Below the pieces are notes generated by a model. The model saw only the letters and a list, made by a program, of their open reading frames with translations, was not told the DNA's origin and made no database searches. From Acidimicrobiaceae bacterium (GTDB lineage: Bacteria; Actinomycetota; Acidimicrobiia; Acidimicrobiales; RAAP-2), in contig DAHUZE010000102.1 of assembly GCA_027306755.1 (NCBI GenBank), positions 1-64,000 of the forward strand: a stretch of DNA of 64,000 bases. Reading direction: 5' to 3'. Shown here piece by piece: positions 51,278 to 60,727 of the stretch; positions within the stretch are counted from its first letter, which is position 1; every line of letters begins with the position of its first letter. The position numbers were made by a program, and so were the translations under genes.

Positions 51278-52620
51278 CAGCCGCCCGCCTCCCCGCTGCC
51301 GGGGCCCTCCGGGAGCCCGGTCGCCAGGTCAGCGCCCGGGCCGGCTGCGCTCACGACGGTGAGCGCTCTCCGGTCGGCCCGCGCCCCAACGGGTTCCAGG
51401 AGCGGCTGGCGCTCGGTCCGCAGCCGACCGACCGAGAACGCCCGCACCAGCAGCCCCGTCACCACTAGGGCTCCCACGATGATGCCCGCGCCCCACCACC
51501 CGTCCACCAGGAAGCCGGCTACGGCCAGGAGCCAGCCCAGGCTCAGCGGGATGAGGTACTTCCACCCGAGGTTCATGAGCTGGTCGTAGCGGAGCCGTGG
51601 CAGGGCGGCGCGGAGCCAGACGTAGAGGAACAGGAAGACGAACACCTTGGCCAGGAACCACAGCGTGGGGAACCAGATGTCGAAGCTGGGCAGGTGCGGG
51701 ACCGGGCCGTCCGGGCCGCCGAAGAACAGCGTCACCACCACACCCGACATGGTGATCACGTTCATGAACTCGGCCAGGAAGAAGAGCGCGAAGCGAATGG
51801 ACGAGTACTCGGTGTGGAAGCCGCCCACCAGCTCCTGCTCGGCCTCGGTGAGGTCGAAGGGGGGCCGGGTCAGCTCGGCCGTGATGGCGGTGAGGAAGAG
51901 CACGAAGGGCACGATGCCGAGACGGAGCACGTTCCAGTCCCAGAACGCCGACGCCTGGGACTGGACGATGGCCCGAGTCGACAGCGATCCGGTCACCAGC
52001 ACGACGGTGACCGTGGTGATGCCCAGCGCCGCCTCATAGGAGATCATCTGGGCTGACGCCCGGACGGAGCCCAGCAGGGGGTACTTGGACCCCGACGACC
52101 ATCCGGCCAACATGACGCCGTAGACGGCGATGGACGACATCACCAGGACGACCAGGATGCCGATCGTGGGGTCCGCCACCTGGAGCTCGAACCGGTGGCC
52201 GCCGAGATCCACGGTGCCGCCGACGGGCACCACGGTGAAGATCAGCAGGGCCGGAACGAGCGAAAGGTAGGGCGCGAGCCTGAAGACGAACCGGTCGGCC
52301 TGCGCAGGGAGCAGGTCCTCTTTGAAGAAGAGCTTGGTCCCGTCGGCCAGGGTCTGCAGCAATCCCCACGGGCCCGCCCGGTTGGGTCCGATCCGGCTCT
52401 GCATGTCCGAGATCAGCTTGCGCTCGAACCAGATCATGAGCATGACGGCCACCAGCAGCACCCCGAAAGCGACCAGCACCTTGACGAGGACCACGACCCA
52501 CACGAACCAACCCACGCCGTGGGCGAAGAGCGGGTCCCCGTGGGTGGTGAGCGTGCGGACCATGTCCCGGGCGGCTGTACCGGCGGCTGCCGTCATGGTC
52601 CCGGAGGAAGCATGGGTCAT
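51277..52620 (-). CDS. nuoH: NADH-quinone oxidoreductase subunit H
   Basis: This 447-residue membrane subunit shapes the quinone-binding channel together with NuoB and NuoD. FERKLISDMQSRIGPNRAGP is the classic signature, and AELTRPPFDLTEAEQELVGG with HTEYSSIRFALFFLAEF form the conserved Glu-rich loop. An Ala/Gly-rich cytoplasmic tail of about 40 residues follows the last helix. ATG 52620 overlaps the nuoG stop (ATGA). Confidence 0.97.
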   Translation of the reverse strand: MTHASSGTMTAAAGTAARDMVRTLTTHGDPLFAHGVGWFVWVVVLVKVLVAFGVLLVAVMLMIWFERKLISDMQSRIGPNRAGPWGLLQTLADGTKLFFKEDLLPAQADRFVFRLAPYLSLVPALLIFTVVPVGGTVDLGGHRFELQVADPTIGILVVLVMSSIAVYGVMLAGWSSGSKYPLLGSVRASAQMISYEAALGITTVTVVLVTGSLSTRAIVQSQASAFWDWNVLRLGIVPFVLFLTAITAELTRPPFDLTEAEQELVGGFHTEYSSIRFALFFLAEFMNVITMSGVVVTLFFGGPDGPVPHLPSFDIWFPTLWFLAKVFVFLFLYVWLRAALPRLRYDQLMNLGWKYLIPLSLGWLLAVAGFLVDGWWGAGIIVGALVVTGLLVRAFSVGRLRTERQPLLEPVGARADRRALTVVSAAGPGADLATGLPEGPGSGEAGG

Positions 52621-55600
52621 CGCACGGACTCCAGCCGGACCTCGGTGACGGCGGGGCCGACCTCGATGAGCTCCGCGGCGACGGCGCCGGCGCCCTCGCC
52701 GCTCTCCCCGCCCGGGCCGCCCTCGCCGGCTGGAGTGCTGGCGGGCGGCACGTTGAAGTCCACGGCGGCCACGCCACGGGGAAGAGTTGCATCCGCGGTG
52801 CAGGGCAGCGTCCGGGAGCCCCGCGCCGAACGGAGCACGACGGCGCTCCCGTCGGCCGCGCCGATCCGGTCGAGGTCCGCCGGGTTGGCCCGCACCGCGG
52901 CTGCGGGGACCAGGGGGACCAGCGACGGCGAGTGGCGCACCGCCGCGCCCCCGTCGTAGAGGCGGCGCCCGGAAACGAGGCGAAGCGAGTACCGGTCGTA
53001 GGGGGGCAGGTGGGGCGCCTCGAGCGCGTCGGCCAGCGCCTGCATCCCGGCCCCGGCAGGAGGGCTCTCGACCGGCGGGCCCCCGCCGGGGCCGCGCAGC
53101 GGCGGGAGGGCCGGCACGGCCGGTTCCAGCGCACGCTCCGGTGGCGGCGCCGATTCGGCCAGGCCCACCCGCGCTGGAGCGCCCTGGTTCTCGACCGACT
53201 CCACGCCGGGCGTGGCCATGGGATCGATCGGCAGCACGGCCCGGTGCCCGGGCCGGAAGGGGGCGAGCAGCCCGTCACGGGCTCCCGGCCCGGCCAGCGC
53301 AGCGGCGGTGAACCCGGCGAACAGCGGCGCCACGCGCTCGATCTCGTTCCAGATCTCGCCAGCGGAGGCGACGCCCAGGTCACCCCCCAGCTCGCTCGCC
53401 AGCTCCGCGGCGATCATCCAATCGGCCCACGCCTGGCCCGGGGGCACCAGCTTCTGGGCGAGGCGGCTGACCCGGCTCTCGATGTTGGTCGTCGTCCCGG
53501 CCCGCTCGTGCTCCACCGCTGCCGGCAGCACGACGTCCGCCAGCTCCGTGGTGGGCGAGGAATGGCCGCAGGCGACGACCACGGTGTCGGCCCGCTCCAG
53601 CGCGCGCCGTGCCAGGGCTGCGTCGGGGAAGTCCGACAGCAGGTCCGCGCCCACGACGACGAGGGCCTTAACCGGGCCGGTGCCGTCGGCCAGGGACCGC
53701 AGGGCAGCGGCGGCGTCCAGGCCCCGCTGCCCGGGCACCGCTCCCCAGGCGGCGGTGAACCAGTCCCGTCCGGACTCCATCGCCACCCGCCCGGGCAGCA
53801 CGCCGGGGGCCATACCCAGCTCCAGCGCCCCCAGGACGTTGCCCCGGCGGAGGGCGGGCAGGAACCGGGCCCCCGGCAAAGTGGCCGCCAGGTGCCGGGC
53901 CGCGGCCGCGGTCACGGCGGCGTCCTCGGCCAGCGACGGGCGACCGAGGACCACCACCACGCCGTCGCCCGCGTTGCCGCCGGCGCCATCAGGTCCGAAG
54001 CCGCCCGTCGGGCCGGCGCTCGCATTGTCGCCTCCGTCCGGGCGAGCGGCATTGGACAGCAGCGCGCGGGCCCGCTCGAGATCCTCAACGGTCACCGACT
54101 CCCCGTCCGGGTGGCCGGGGGCCGCCGGCGCCCCCGACCCCACCAGCGCCTCCACCACGGCGGGCGCATCGCCCGGCCGGACCCGCAGGGAGACGGCGGC
54201 GAGGGCGGTCAGGGCCGGCGGGTGGGGAGCGATCTCGACGATGGACGTCGTGCCCGCCTTTACCGCGGCCCGCAGCCGGAGGAAGAGCACCGGCAGCTCC
54301 TCGCGGACATCGCCGGCCAGGACGAGGACCGTGCGGGCCGAGCAGGCTTCGTCGATGGTGGCGCGGGGAAGCGCCAGGACGAGCTCGGCCGGCAGGCCGT
54401 CGGCCAGCTGGGCGTCCACCGAGTCCGTGCCCAGCACCGACTTAGCCAGCTTGGTCCAGGCGTACGCCCCTTCGTTGGTGGTCCGGGCGCCCCCGATCAC
54501 GGCGACGGCGCCGGGCCCGTGCGCCCGGCGGACGGCGTCCAGGCGGCCGGCGGCCGTCGCCAGCGCCTCGCTCCACCCTGCGGGCACGAGCTCGCCGTCC
54601 TTGCGGACCATCGGCTCGCTCAGCCGTCCGGTCCGCGCCTCGCGGCGCTCGGCCACCTCCCCCATGAACTGCCCGCGCGACGCGGCCAGGGACTCGACCT
54701 GCGAGGCCGTCGCCGGCACGACGTCCACGGCCGGATCGGATGCGCCCCCGGGCAGCGGGGCGCGGGAGACTTCCTGTCCGTTGACCGACTCGAACACGAA
54801 GCGCCCCTTGTCACACAGCCATCCCTGGTTCACCGGGTCCGCGTCGATGCCGAGCACGCGGGTGAGGCGGTTGGTGGACGACTGCACCGCCACACGGCAT
54901 CCCACGGCGCAGGTCGTGCACGTGGACTCCACCTGGTCGAGGTCCCAGGGGCGGGCCGTGAACCGGTAGGGGGTGGCGGTCAGGGCGCCCACCGGGCAGA
55001 TCTGCACCGTGTTGCCGCTGAAGTACGAGTTGAAGGGCCGCTCCGGGAACGTCGCCACCTCGACCCGCTCACCCCGGCCCGCGAAGTCGATGAGGGCCTC
55101 GCCGGCGATCTCGTCGGCAAAGCGGGTGCAGCGGGCGCATTGGATGCATCGCTCGCGGTCGAGCAGCACGAGATCGGAGATGGCGACGGGCTTCTCGAAG
55201 TGCCGCTTCTCCTCCACGAACCGGGTCTCCCCCGGGCCGTAGGCCAGGGTCTGGTCCTGCAGCGGGCACTCGCCCCCCTTGTCGCAGACCGGGCAGTCCA
55301 GGGGGTGGTTGACGAGCAGGAACTCCAGGACGCCGTCCTGTGCCTTCTTGACCTTGGGCGAGTCGGTGACCACGTCCATGCCCTCCGCCACCGTGACGAA
55401 GCACGCCGGCTGGAGCGTGGCGCCGCGCGGCCCGCTGATCTCCACCAGGCACATCCGGCACATGCCGACGGGCTTCATCCGAGGGTGGTAGCAGAACCGC
55501 GGGATGTAGGTGCCGGCCCGCTCGGCCGCGCTGATGACGACCTCGCCCGGCCGGCCCGAAGCCGGGCGCCCGTCCAGGGTGAAGGGGACCGAGCCGGGGT

Positions 55601-55664
55601 CGACCGGGTCCACGGAGTCGCCGGTCTGGAGGCGGTGGTGCTCGCCCGGAGCCGTCTCAGGCAA
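52617..55664 (-). CDS. nuoG: NADH-quinone oxidoreductase subunit G
   Basis: This 1015-residue iron-sulfur subunit has an N-terminal 2Fe-2S ferredoxin domain (RFCYHP, MCRMCLVEI and CPVCDKGGECPLQD). Further clusters are in CIQCARCTRF and QICPVGALT, and CTTCAVGC corresponds to the extra N7 site found in some bacteria. The rest is a molybdopterin-oxidoreductase-like fold that here only supports the structure. TTG 55664 overlaps the nuoF end by eight bases, with a G-rich Shine-Dalgarno stretch upstream. A Gly/Ala/Asp-rich insertion lies near residue 540. Confidence 0.95.
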   Translation of the reverse strand: MPETAPGEHHRLQTGDSVDPVDPGSVPFTLDGRPASGRPGEVVISAAERAGTYIPRFCYHPRMKPVGMCRMCLVEISGPRGATLQPACFVTVAEGMDVVTDSPKVKKAQDGVLEFLLVNHPLDCPVCDKGGECPLQDQTLAYGPGETRFVEEKRHFEKPVAISDLVLLDRERCIQCARCTRFADEIAGEALIDFAGRGERVEVATFPERPFNSYFSGNTVQICPVGALTATPYRFTARPWDLDQVESTCTTCAVGCRVAVQSSTNRLTRVLGIDADPVNQGWLCDKGRFVFESVNGQEVSRAPLPGGASDPAVDVVPATASQVESLAASRGQFMGEVAERREARTGRLSEPMVRKDGELVPAGWSEALATAAGRLDAVRRAHGPGAVAVIGGARTTNEGAYAWTKLAKSVLGTDSVDAQLADGLPAELVLALPRATIDEACSARTVLVLAGDVREELPVLFLRLRAAVKAGTTSIVEIAPHPPALTALAAVSLRVRPGDAPAVVEALVGSGAPAAPGHPDGESVTVEDLERARALLSNAARPDGGDNASAGPTGGFGPDGAGGNAGDGVVVVLGRPSLAEDAAVTAAAARHLAATLPGARFLPALRRGNVLGALELGMAPGVLPGRVAMESGRDWFTAAWGAVPGQRGLDAAAALRSLADGTGPVKALVVVGADLLSDFPDAALARRALERADTVVVACGHSSPTTELADVVLPAAVEHERAGTTTNIESRVSRLAQKLVPPGQAWADWMIAAELASELGGDLGVASAGEIWNEIERVAPLFAGFTAAALAGPGARDGLLAPFRPGHRAVLPIDPMATPGVESVENQGAPARVGLAESAPPPERALEPAVPALPPLRGPGGGPPVESPPAGAGMQALADALEAPHLPPYDRYSLRLVSGRRLYDGGAAVRHSPSLVPLVPAAAVRANPADLDRIGAADGSAVVLRSARGSRTLPCTADATLPRGVAAVDFNVPPASTPAGEGGPGGESGEGAGAVAAELIEVGPAVTEVRLESVR

Positions 55665-56961
55665 AGGGGCACCCCCCCTCTTTCACGTGCAGGAGGAACT
55701 CGTCGCGGAACATGTCGATGGCCGAGTGGATGGAGGACGGGATCGAGGGCCCGAGCACGCAGATGGTCGTCTGCTGGGGCGGCCACTGCAAGCCGGGCGA
55801 GATGTTGTCGCAGGCGTCGAGCAGCAGCTCGACGTCCTCCTCCCGGCCCCCGCCGTGCTCGATGCGCCGCATCACCCGCTCGAGCCATCCCGATCCCTCC
55901 CGGCACGGCGTGCACTGGCCGCACGACTCCCGGGCGAAGAACTTGGTGATGCGCCAGGCGGCACGCACCATGCACGTGGAGGAGTCCATGACCGTGATGG
56001 CGCCCGAGCCCAGCATGGAGCCGGCCTGGCCCACCTCGTCCTGGCCGAGGGGCAGGTCGAGGTGCTGGGGCCCGAACCACGGGGCCGAGACGCCACCGGG
56101 GACGAAGGCCTTGACCTCCCGGTCGCCGGTCACCCCCCCGCCGTAGACCGGCGCGTACACGAGATCCCGGAAGGTGGTCTTGACCATTTCCACCTCATAG
56201 GTCCCCGGGCGGCGCACGTGGCCCGACAGGGCGAAGAGGCGGGTCCCCGTCGACCGGCCGTCACCCAGGGCGGCGAAGGCCGACCCGCCGTTGAGGATGA
56301 TCCACGGCAGGTTGGACATGGTCTCCACGTTGTTGACCACGGTGGGCTGGCCGTACAGGCCGACGGCGGCGGGGAAGAACGGCGGCTTGATGCGGGGGAA
56401 CCCCCGCTTGCCCTCCAGGGACTCGAGCAGCGCCGTCTCCTCGCCGCAGATGTACGCCCCGGCGCCCGGGTGGACGACCAGGTCCACCGAGAAGCCGGAG
56501 CCGAAGATGTCGGCACCCGCCGCGCCGTGGTCGTACGCCTCGTTCAAGGCCTGGGTCAGCCGCTCCAGGCCGAGGGCGAACTCGCCCCGCAGGTAGATGA
56601 ACGCCTGGGTGACCTGCAGCGCGTAGGCGGCGATGAGCACGCCCTCCACCAGCTGGTGGGGGTCCCGCTCGATGAGGAGGTGGTCCTTGAAGGTGGCAGG
56701 CTCGCTCTCGTCGCCGTTCACCACCAGGTAGGTGACCGGGGCCTTGCGCAGCATCGACCACTTCCGGCCGGCAGGGAACCCGGCCCCGCCCCGGCCGAGC
56801 AGGCTGGCCGCGTCCACCTCGGCCGCCACCGCCTCCGGCGTCATGGCCAGGGCCTTGCGCAGGGCGTCGTACCCGCCGGTCGCCAGGTAGCGGTCCAGGG
56901 TGAACGAGTCATCGTGTCCCATGCGGGCGGTCACGATGCGCGGGGCGTCGGTCACGGCCAT
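55657..56961 (-). CDS. nuoF: NADH-quinone oxidoreductase subunit F
   Basis: This 434-residue NADH-binding subunit carries FMN and a 4Fe-4S cluster. GRGGAGFPAGRKW is the nucleotide-binding glycine motif, followed by NGDESEPATFKDHLL, GAYICGEETALLES and the cluster motif ESCGQCTPCREG. ATG 56961 shares one base with the nuoE stop (TGATG). Confidence 0.97.
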   Translation of the reverse strand: MAVTDAPRIVTARMGHDDSFTLDRYLATGGYDALRKALAMTPEAVAAEVDAASLLGRGGAGFPAGRKWSMLRKAPVTYLVVNGDESEPATFKDHLLIERDPHQLVEGVLIAAYALQVTQAFIYLRGEFALGLERLTQALNEAYDHGAAGADIFGSGFSVDLVVHPGAGAYICGEETALLESLEGKRGFPRIKPPFFPAAVGLYGQPTVVNNVETMSNLPWIILNGGSAFAALGDGRSTGTRLFALSGHVRRPGTYEVEMVKTTFRDLVYAPVYGGGVTGDREVKAFVPGGVSAPWFGPQHLDLPLGQDEVGQAGSMLGSGAITVMDSSTCMVRAAWRITKFFARESCGQCTPCREGSGWLERVMRRIEHGGGREEDVELLLDACDNISPGLQWPPQQTTICVLGPSIPSSIHSAIDMFRDEFLLHVKEGGCPFA

Positions 56962-57635
56962 CAGGACCCGCTCCCCGCGCCGGGGCCGCTCTGCAGTGCC
57001 GCCTCCCGCTCCGCCTGCTCCTTGGCCTCCCGGGCCCGCACCGCCTGTGCCTCGGCCATCGCCGCCCGCTCGGCGGCCACCCGTCCCCGGTCGGCCCGGA
57101 GCCCGCCGTTGCGGCGCACCCGCACGAGCGTCCCGTGCGGGGGGATGTCGTCCGCCCGCCGCCCGGCCCGCAGGTCGTCGACCAGCTGGTCGAACGCCTG
57201 GGGGGTGAGGCCGCCCACGTAGCGGTGGTTGACCGTGACGCACGGCGTCCGGTCACAGTCCGCCAGGCACTCGGCGTCCTCCAGGGTGACCATGCCGTCC
57301 GCGGTCGTGCCTCCGGGGCGGATGCCGAGCGTCGCCTGGGCGTGGGCCAGCAGCTCCTCGGCTCCACCCAGCAGGCAGGCGATGTTGGTGCAGATCGACA
57401 CCAGGTAGCGGCCCACCGGTCCGGTGTGCAGCATGTCGTAGAAGCTGGCGGTGCCCCGCACCTCGGCCGGCGTGACGCCTACCAGCTCGGCGATCTCCTC
57501 CATGGCGTCGGGCTGGAGCCAGCCATCCTGTTCCTGGGCCAGGTGGCACAGTGGGATCAGGGCCGAGCGGGGCTCGGGGTACAGCGCGACGAGGGCGCGG
57601 GCCCTCTCGGCCATGTCGGGCCGGAACCGGCTCAC
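56961..57635 (-). CDS. nuoE: NADH-quinone oxidoreductase subunit E
   Basis: This 224-residue 2Fe-2S subunit is partner of NuoF. The cluster cysteines are in ICTNIAC (C-x4-C) and ECLADC (C-x3-C). The N-terminal helical bundle QDGWLQPDAMEEIAELVGV is typical. A Glu/Ala-rich C-terminal helix of about 60 residues is an extension. GTG 57635 overlaps the nuoD stop. Confidence 0.95.
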   Translation of the reverse strand: MSRFRPDMAERARALVALYPEPRSALIPLCHLAQEQDGWLQPDAMEEIAELVGVTPAEVRGTASFYDMLHTGPVGRYLVSICTNIACLLGGAEELLAHAQATLGIRPGGTTADGMVTLEDAECLADCDRTPCVTVNHRYVGGLTPQAFDQLVDDLRAGRRADDIPPHGTLVRVRRNGGLRADRGRVAAERAAMAEAQAVRAREAKEQAEREAALQSGPGAGSGS

Positions 57636-58993
57636 CGGTCGACCTCGCCCATGACGGGGTCCACCGAGGAGATGATGGCGACGGCGTCCGCGAGGAGCCC
57701 GCCGCGCAGCAGCGCGGGCACGGCCTGCAGGTTGACGAAACTGGGTCCCCGGATGTGCATCCGGTACGGCTTGGACGTGCCGTCGGACACGAGGTAGCAG
57801 CCGATCTCCCCGCGCGGCGACTCGATCGCCACGTACACCTCGCCCTCGGGGACCCGGAAACCCTCGGTGAAGATCTTGAAGTGGTGGATCAGCGCTTCCA
57901 TGGACTCGTCGATGCGGGCACGGGGGGGCGGCGTGACCTTGCGGTCCTGGACCCGGTAGTCGCCCGGCGGCATGCGGCCGGCGATCTGGCGGACCAGCTT
58001 GACCGACTCCCGGATCTCGTTGAGGCGGATGGCGTAGCGGTCGAAGTTGTCCCCGTAGGTGCCCACGATCACGTCGAAGTCGAGCTGGTCGTACTCCAGG
58101 TAGGGCATGGTCCGGCGGAGGTCCCAGGCCACGCCGGTCGACCACAGGATCGGCCCGGTGACCGACAGGGCGATCGCCTCCTCCGCCGACATGGCGCCCA
58201 CACCCTCCATGCGGTCCCGGAAGATGGGCTGCCCGGTCAGGAGCTCGTCGTACTCGTACGTCCGGCGCAGGATCGTGTCGCAGATGACCTCCACATCGTC
58301 CTCCCAGCCGTCGGGGAGGTCGGCGGCCACGCCGCCGGGCCGGATGTAGTTGTGGTTCATCCGAAGGCCGGTGACCTTCTCCCAGAAGGCGAGGATCATC
58401 TCGCGCTCGCGGAAGCCGTAGATCATCATGGAGGTGGAGCCCAGGTCCATGCCGTTGGTGGCCATCCACATGAGGTGCGACGACATGCGCTGCAGCTCCG
58501 ACATGAGCATGCGGATCCACGTGGCGCGCGGCGGGATCTCCACGTCCAGCAAGGCCTCGGTGGCCAGCGCGAACACCAGCTCGTTGGTGAGCGGGGACAG
58601 GTAGTCCATGCGGGTGACGTTGGTGCCGCCCTGGACGTAGGTCAGCTCCTCGCCCGTCTTCTCCATGCCGGTGTGCAGGTACCCGATGACCGGCTTGGTC
58701 CGCAGCACCGTCTCGCCGTCGAGCTCCAGCATCAGGCGCAGCACCCCGTGGGTGGACGGGTGCTGGGGACCCATGTTGATGATCATGGTCTCGTCGGAGG
58801 ACCGCTCGACGTCGATGTCCCCGGCGTCCAGCACGCCTCCCTCGGGGATGCGCAGCACCGCCCCCACCTCGCGACCCAGCTCCGCCGCCGAGGTGGTGGC
58901 CCGGGGCGCCAGCTCCTGCGCGCCCTCGGACGTCTCGGCGGACGCGAAGCGCTGGGCACGGCGGATGCCGTCGGCGGGATGCCCTTCGCTCAT
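57632..58993 (-). CDS. nuoD: NADH-quinone oxidoreductase subunit D
   Basis: This 453-residue 49-kDa-type subunit forms the quinone-binding site with NuoB. MGPQHPSTHGVLRLMLELDG is the family signature with the quinone-site histidine. DYLSPLTNELVFALATE and ESPRGEIGCYLVSDGTSKPY are also conserved. A 65-residue N-terminal extension precedes the core. ATG 58993 overlaps the nuoC stop (ATGA). Confidence 0.97.
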   Translation of the reverse strand: MSEGHPADGIRRAQRFASAETSEGAQELAPRATTSAAELGREVGAVLRIPEGGVLDAGDIDVERSSDETMIINMGPQHPSTHGVLRLMLELDGETVLRTKPVIGYLHTGMEKTGEELTYVQGGTNVTRMDYLSPLTNELVFALATEALLDVEIPPRATWIRMLMSELQRMSSHLMWMATNGMDLGSTSMMIYGFREREMILAFWEKVTGLRMNHNYIRPGGVAADLPDGWEDDVEVICDTILRRTYEYDELLTGQPIFRDRMEGVGAMSAEEAIALSVTGPILWSTGVAWDLRRTMPYLEYDQLDFDVIVGTYGDNFDRYAIRLNEIRESVKLVRQIAGRMPPGDYRVQDRKVTPPPRARIDESMEALIHHFKIFTEGFRVPEGEVYVAIESPRGEIGCYLVSDGTSKPYRMHIRGPSFVNLQAVPALLRGGLLADAVAIISSVDPVMGEVDR

Positions 58994-59544
58994 CTAGGCC
59001 CCGGGGCTTCTTTGAACTGGACCGGCACCCGGCCGACGCCGTAGTCCTTGCGCAGCGGGTGGCCCTCCCAGTCCTCGGGCATGAGGATGCGGGTCAGGTC
59101 CGGATGGCCGGGGAAGCGGATGCCGAAGAGGTCGAACACCTCGCGCTCCATGGCCTCCACTCCGGGGTAGAGATCCCACAGGGTGTCCAGCTCCGGGAGC
59201 TCGGCCGGCACCTGCACCCGGACACGGACCCGGCGGCGGCGGGCAATCGAGAGCAGGTTGACCACGACCTCGAACCGCTCCGCCCCCACCCCCGGCGGCA
59301 GGGCGCGGCCGGGATGGCTGAGGTAGTCCACCGCGGTGAGATCGCTCAGCTGCTCGAAGCCGGAGGCCTTGTACTCCCCGCCCAGCTGGTGGTAGCTCGC
59401 CCGGGGGGGGAAAGCCACCTCCTCGGTCCACCGTCCCGGAGCCCTGGGCACCTCGGGCATGCCCGAGCCGCCCGGCGCACCGGCGGCCTGCTCCGATCCG
59501 GCGGCCCCGGAGGGTCCCGCCGGCGTCGGCTCGGTGGCGCTCAT
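58990..59544 (-). CDS. nuoC: NADH-quinone oxidoreductase subunit C
   Basis: This 184-residue 30-kDa-type subunit has the signature [20 protein letters not shown] followed by [17 protein letters not shown]. The first 30 residues are Gly/Ala/Pro-rich. ATG 59544 overlaps the nuoB stop (ATGA). Confidence 0.95.
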   Translation of the reverse strand: MSATEPTPAGPSGAAGSEQAAGAPGGSGMPEVPRAPGRWTEEVAFPPRASYHQLGGEYKASGFEQLSDLTAVDYLSHPGRALPPGVGAERFEVVVNLLSIARRRRVRVRVQVPAELPELDTLWDLYPGVEAMEREVFDLFGIRFPGHPDLTRILMPEDWEGHPLRKDYGVGRVPVQFKEAPGPR

Positions 59545-60104
59545 CGCGGCGTGGCGACGCGGACCGCGTCCGGCGCTTCGGGCACCCACCCGGCGAGCTG
59601 CTCGCCGCGGGACGTCCGGGCCAGGCGGTCGGGAGGGCGGGTGATCGCACCGGTGCGGATCTTCTCGTGCAGCGTGAGGATCGAGTGGAGCAGGGTCTCG
59701 GGGGAGGGGGGGCAGCCCGGGGCGTAGACGTCCACGGGCACGACCTGGTCCACACCCTGGACGATGGCGTAGTTGTTGAACATGCCGCCCGTCGAGGCGC
59801 ACACGCCCATCGAGATGACCCACTTGGGCTCCATCATCTGGTCGTAGACCTGCCGGAGCACCGGGGCCATCTTCTGCGAGACCCGTCCGGCCACGATCAT
59901 GAGGTCGGCCTGGCGGGGGGAGGCCCGGAACACCTCCATGCCGAGCCGGCTGATGTCGAAGTCCGCCGCGCCTACCGCCATCATCTCGATGGCGCAACAG
60001 GCGAGCCCGAAGGTGGCCGGCCAGACGCTGTTGCGCCGTGCCCACTTGACCAGGTCCTCGAGCCGTCCGGTCAGGAAATTGTGCTGGAGGTCCTCGAGAC
60101 CCAT
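59541..60104 (-). CDS. nuoB: NADH-quinone oxidoreductase subunit B
   Basis: This 187-residue subunit carries the terminal cluster N2. The four cysteines are the tandem pair in [10 protein letters not shown], plus [11 protein letters not shown] and [10 protein letters not shown]. It sits 24 bases after the nuoA stop. Confidence 0.97.
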   Translation of the reverse strand: MGLEDLQHNFLTGRLEDLVKWARRNSVWPATFGLACCAIEMMAVGAADFDISRLGMEVFRASPRQADLMIVAGRVSQKMAPVLRQVYDQMMEPKWVISMGVCASTGGMFNNYAIVQGVDQVVPVDVYAPGCPPSPETLLHSILTLHEKIRTGAITRPPDRLARTSRGEQLAGWVPEAPDAVRVATPR

Positions 60105-60128
60105 CGCTGCGACCCGCCTACACGTTCC

Positions 60129-60581
60129 CTAGGCCGCCCGATCGGGGGCGGGCGCGTCCGACGACACGCGGGCGATGGTGGAGTCGGTCGTCCGGGCGGG
60201 CACGCCGGGCTCCAGCCGGCGGCCGGGCCCCCACTGCAGCGCCCCGTTGCTCACCAGGTAGAGGAACGCGACGAGAACCACGGCGGCAAAGACGAGCACC
60301 TCCACGAGCCCGAAGACCCGTAGCTGCCGGAACACGACGGCCCACGGGTACAGGAAGACGACCTCGATGTCGAAGATGATGAAGATCATCGCCACGAGGT
60401 AGAAGCGGACGGGGAAGCGGGACGGTGGCTCCCGGTCCGGGACGATCCCGCACTCGTAGGGGGCCACCTTCTGCGCCGTCGGCCTCGCCCGGGGTGCCAG
60501 CAGCTTGGATGCGCCGAACGAGAGCGCTGCGAACAGCGCTCCGAGCACCATAAGAAGGAAGATCGGGAGGTACTGGTCCAC
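60129..60581 (-). CDS. nuoA: NADH-quinone oxidoreductase subunit A
   Basis: This 150-residue, three-helix complex I subunit opens the nuo operon. [20 protein letters not shown] and [17 protein letters not shown] are the family signatures. GTG 60581 has no Shine-Dalgarno sequence, and TAGAAC lies nine bases upstream, consistent with a very short leader. Confidence 0.95.
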   Translation of the reverse strand: MDQYLPIFLLMVLGALFAALSFGASKLLAPRARPTAQKVAPYECGIVPDREPPSRFPVRFYLVAMIFIIFDIEVVFLYPWAVVFRQLRVFGLVEVLVFAAVVLVAFLYLVSNGALQWGPGRRLEPGVPARTTDSTIARVSSDAPAPDRAA

Positions 60582-60590
60582 GACGTCGAC

Positions 60591-60596
60591 GTTCTA
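60591..60596 (-). promoter_or_regulatory. Candidate -10 (TAGAAC) of the nuo operon
   Basis: TAGAAC on the minus strand, nine bases before GTG 60581, is the best match to a -10 element in the 146-base divergent gap between nuoA and the flavoprotein gene. Confidence 0.35.
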
Positions 60597-60715
60597 GCAC
60601 GGGCCACTTCGCGGGGGCACATCCGCCGCGGCGCCTGCAACGCCACCTGCGACGACGGTTGCAGCGGGGGTCGGGCACGGGCGGCGCCGGCGGCGGGCGC
60701 CCGACGGGGCGCGCC

Positions 60716-60721
60716 TACGAT
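60716..60721 (+). promoter_or_regulatory. Leaderless -10 (TACGAT) for the flavoprotein gene
   Basis: TACGAT, then six bases, then ATG 60728. Confidence 0.5.
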
Positions 60722-60727
60722 CCGGGG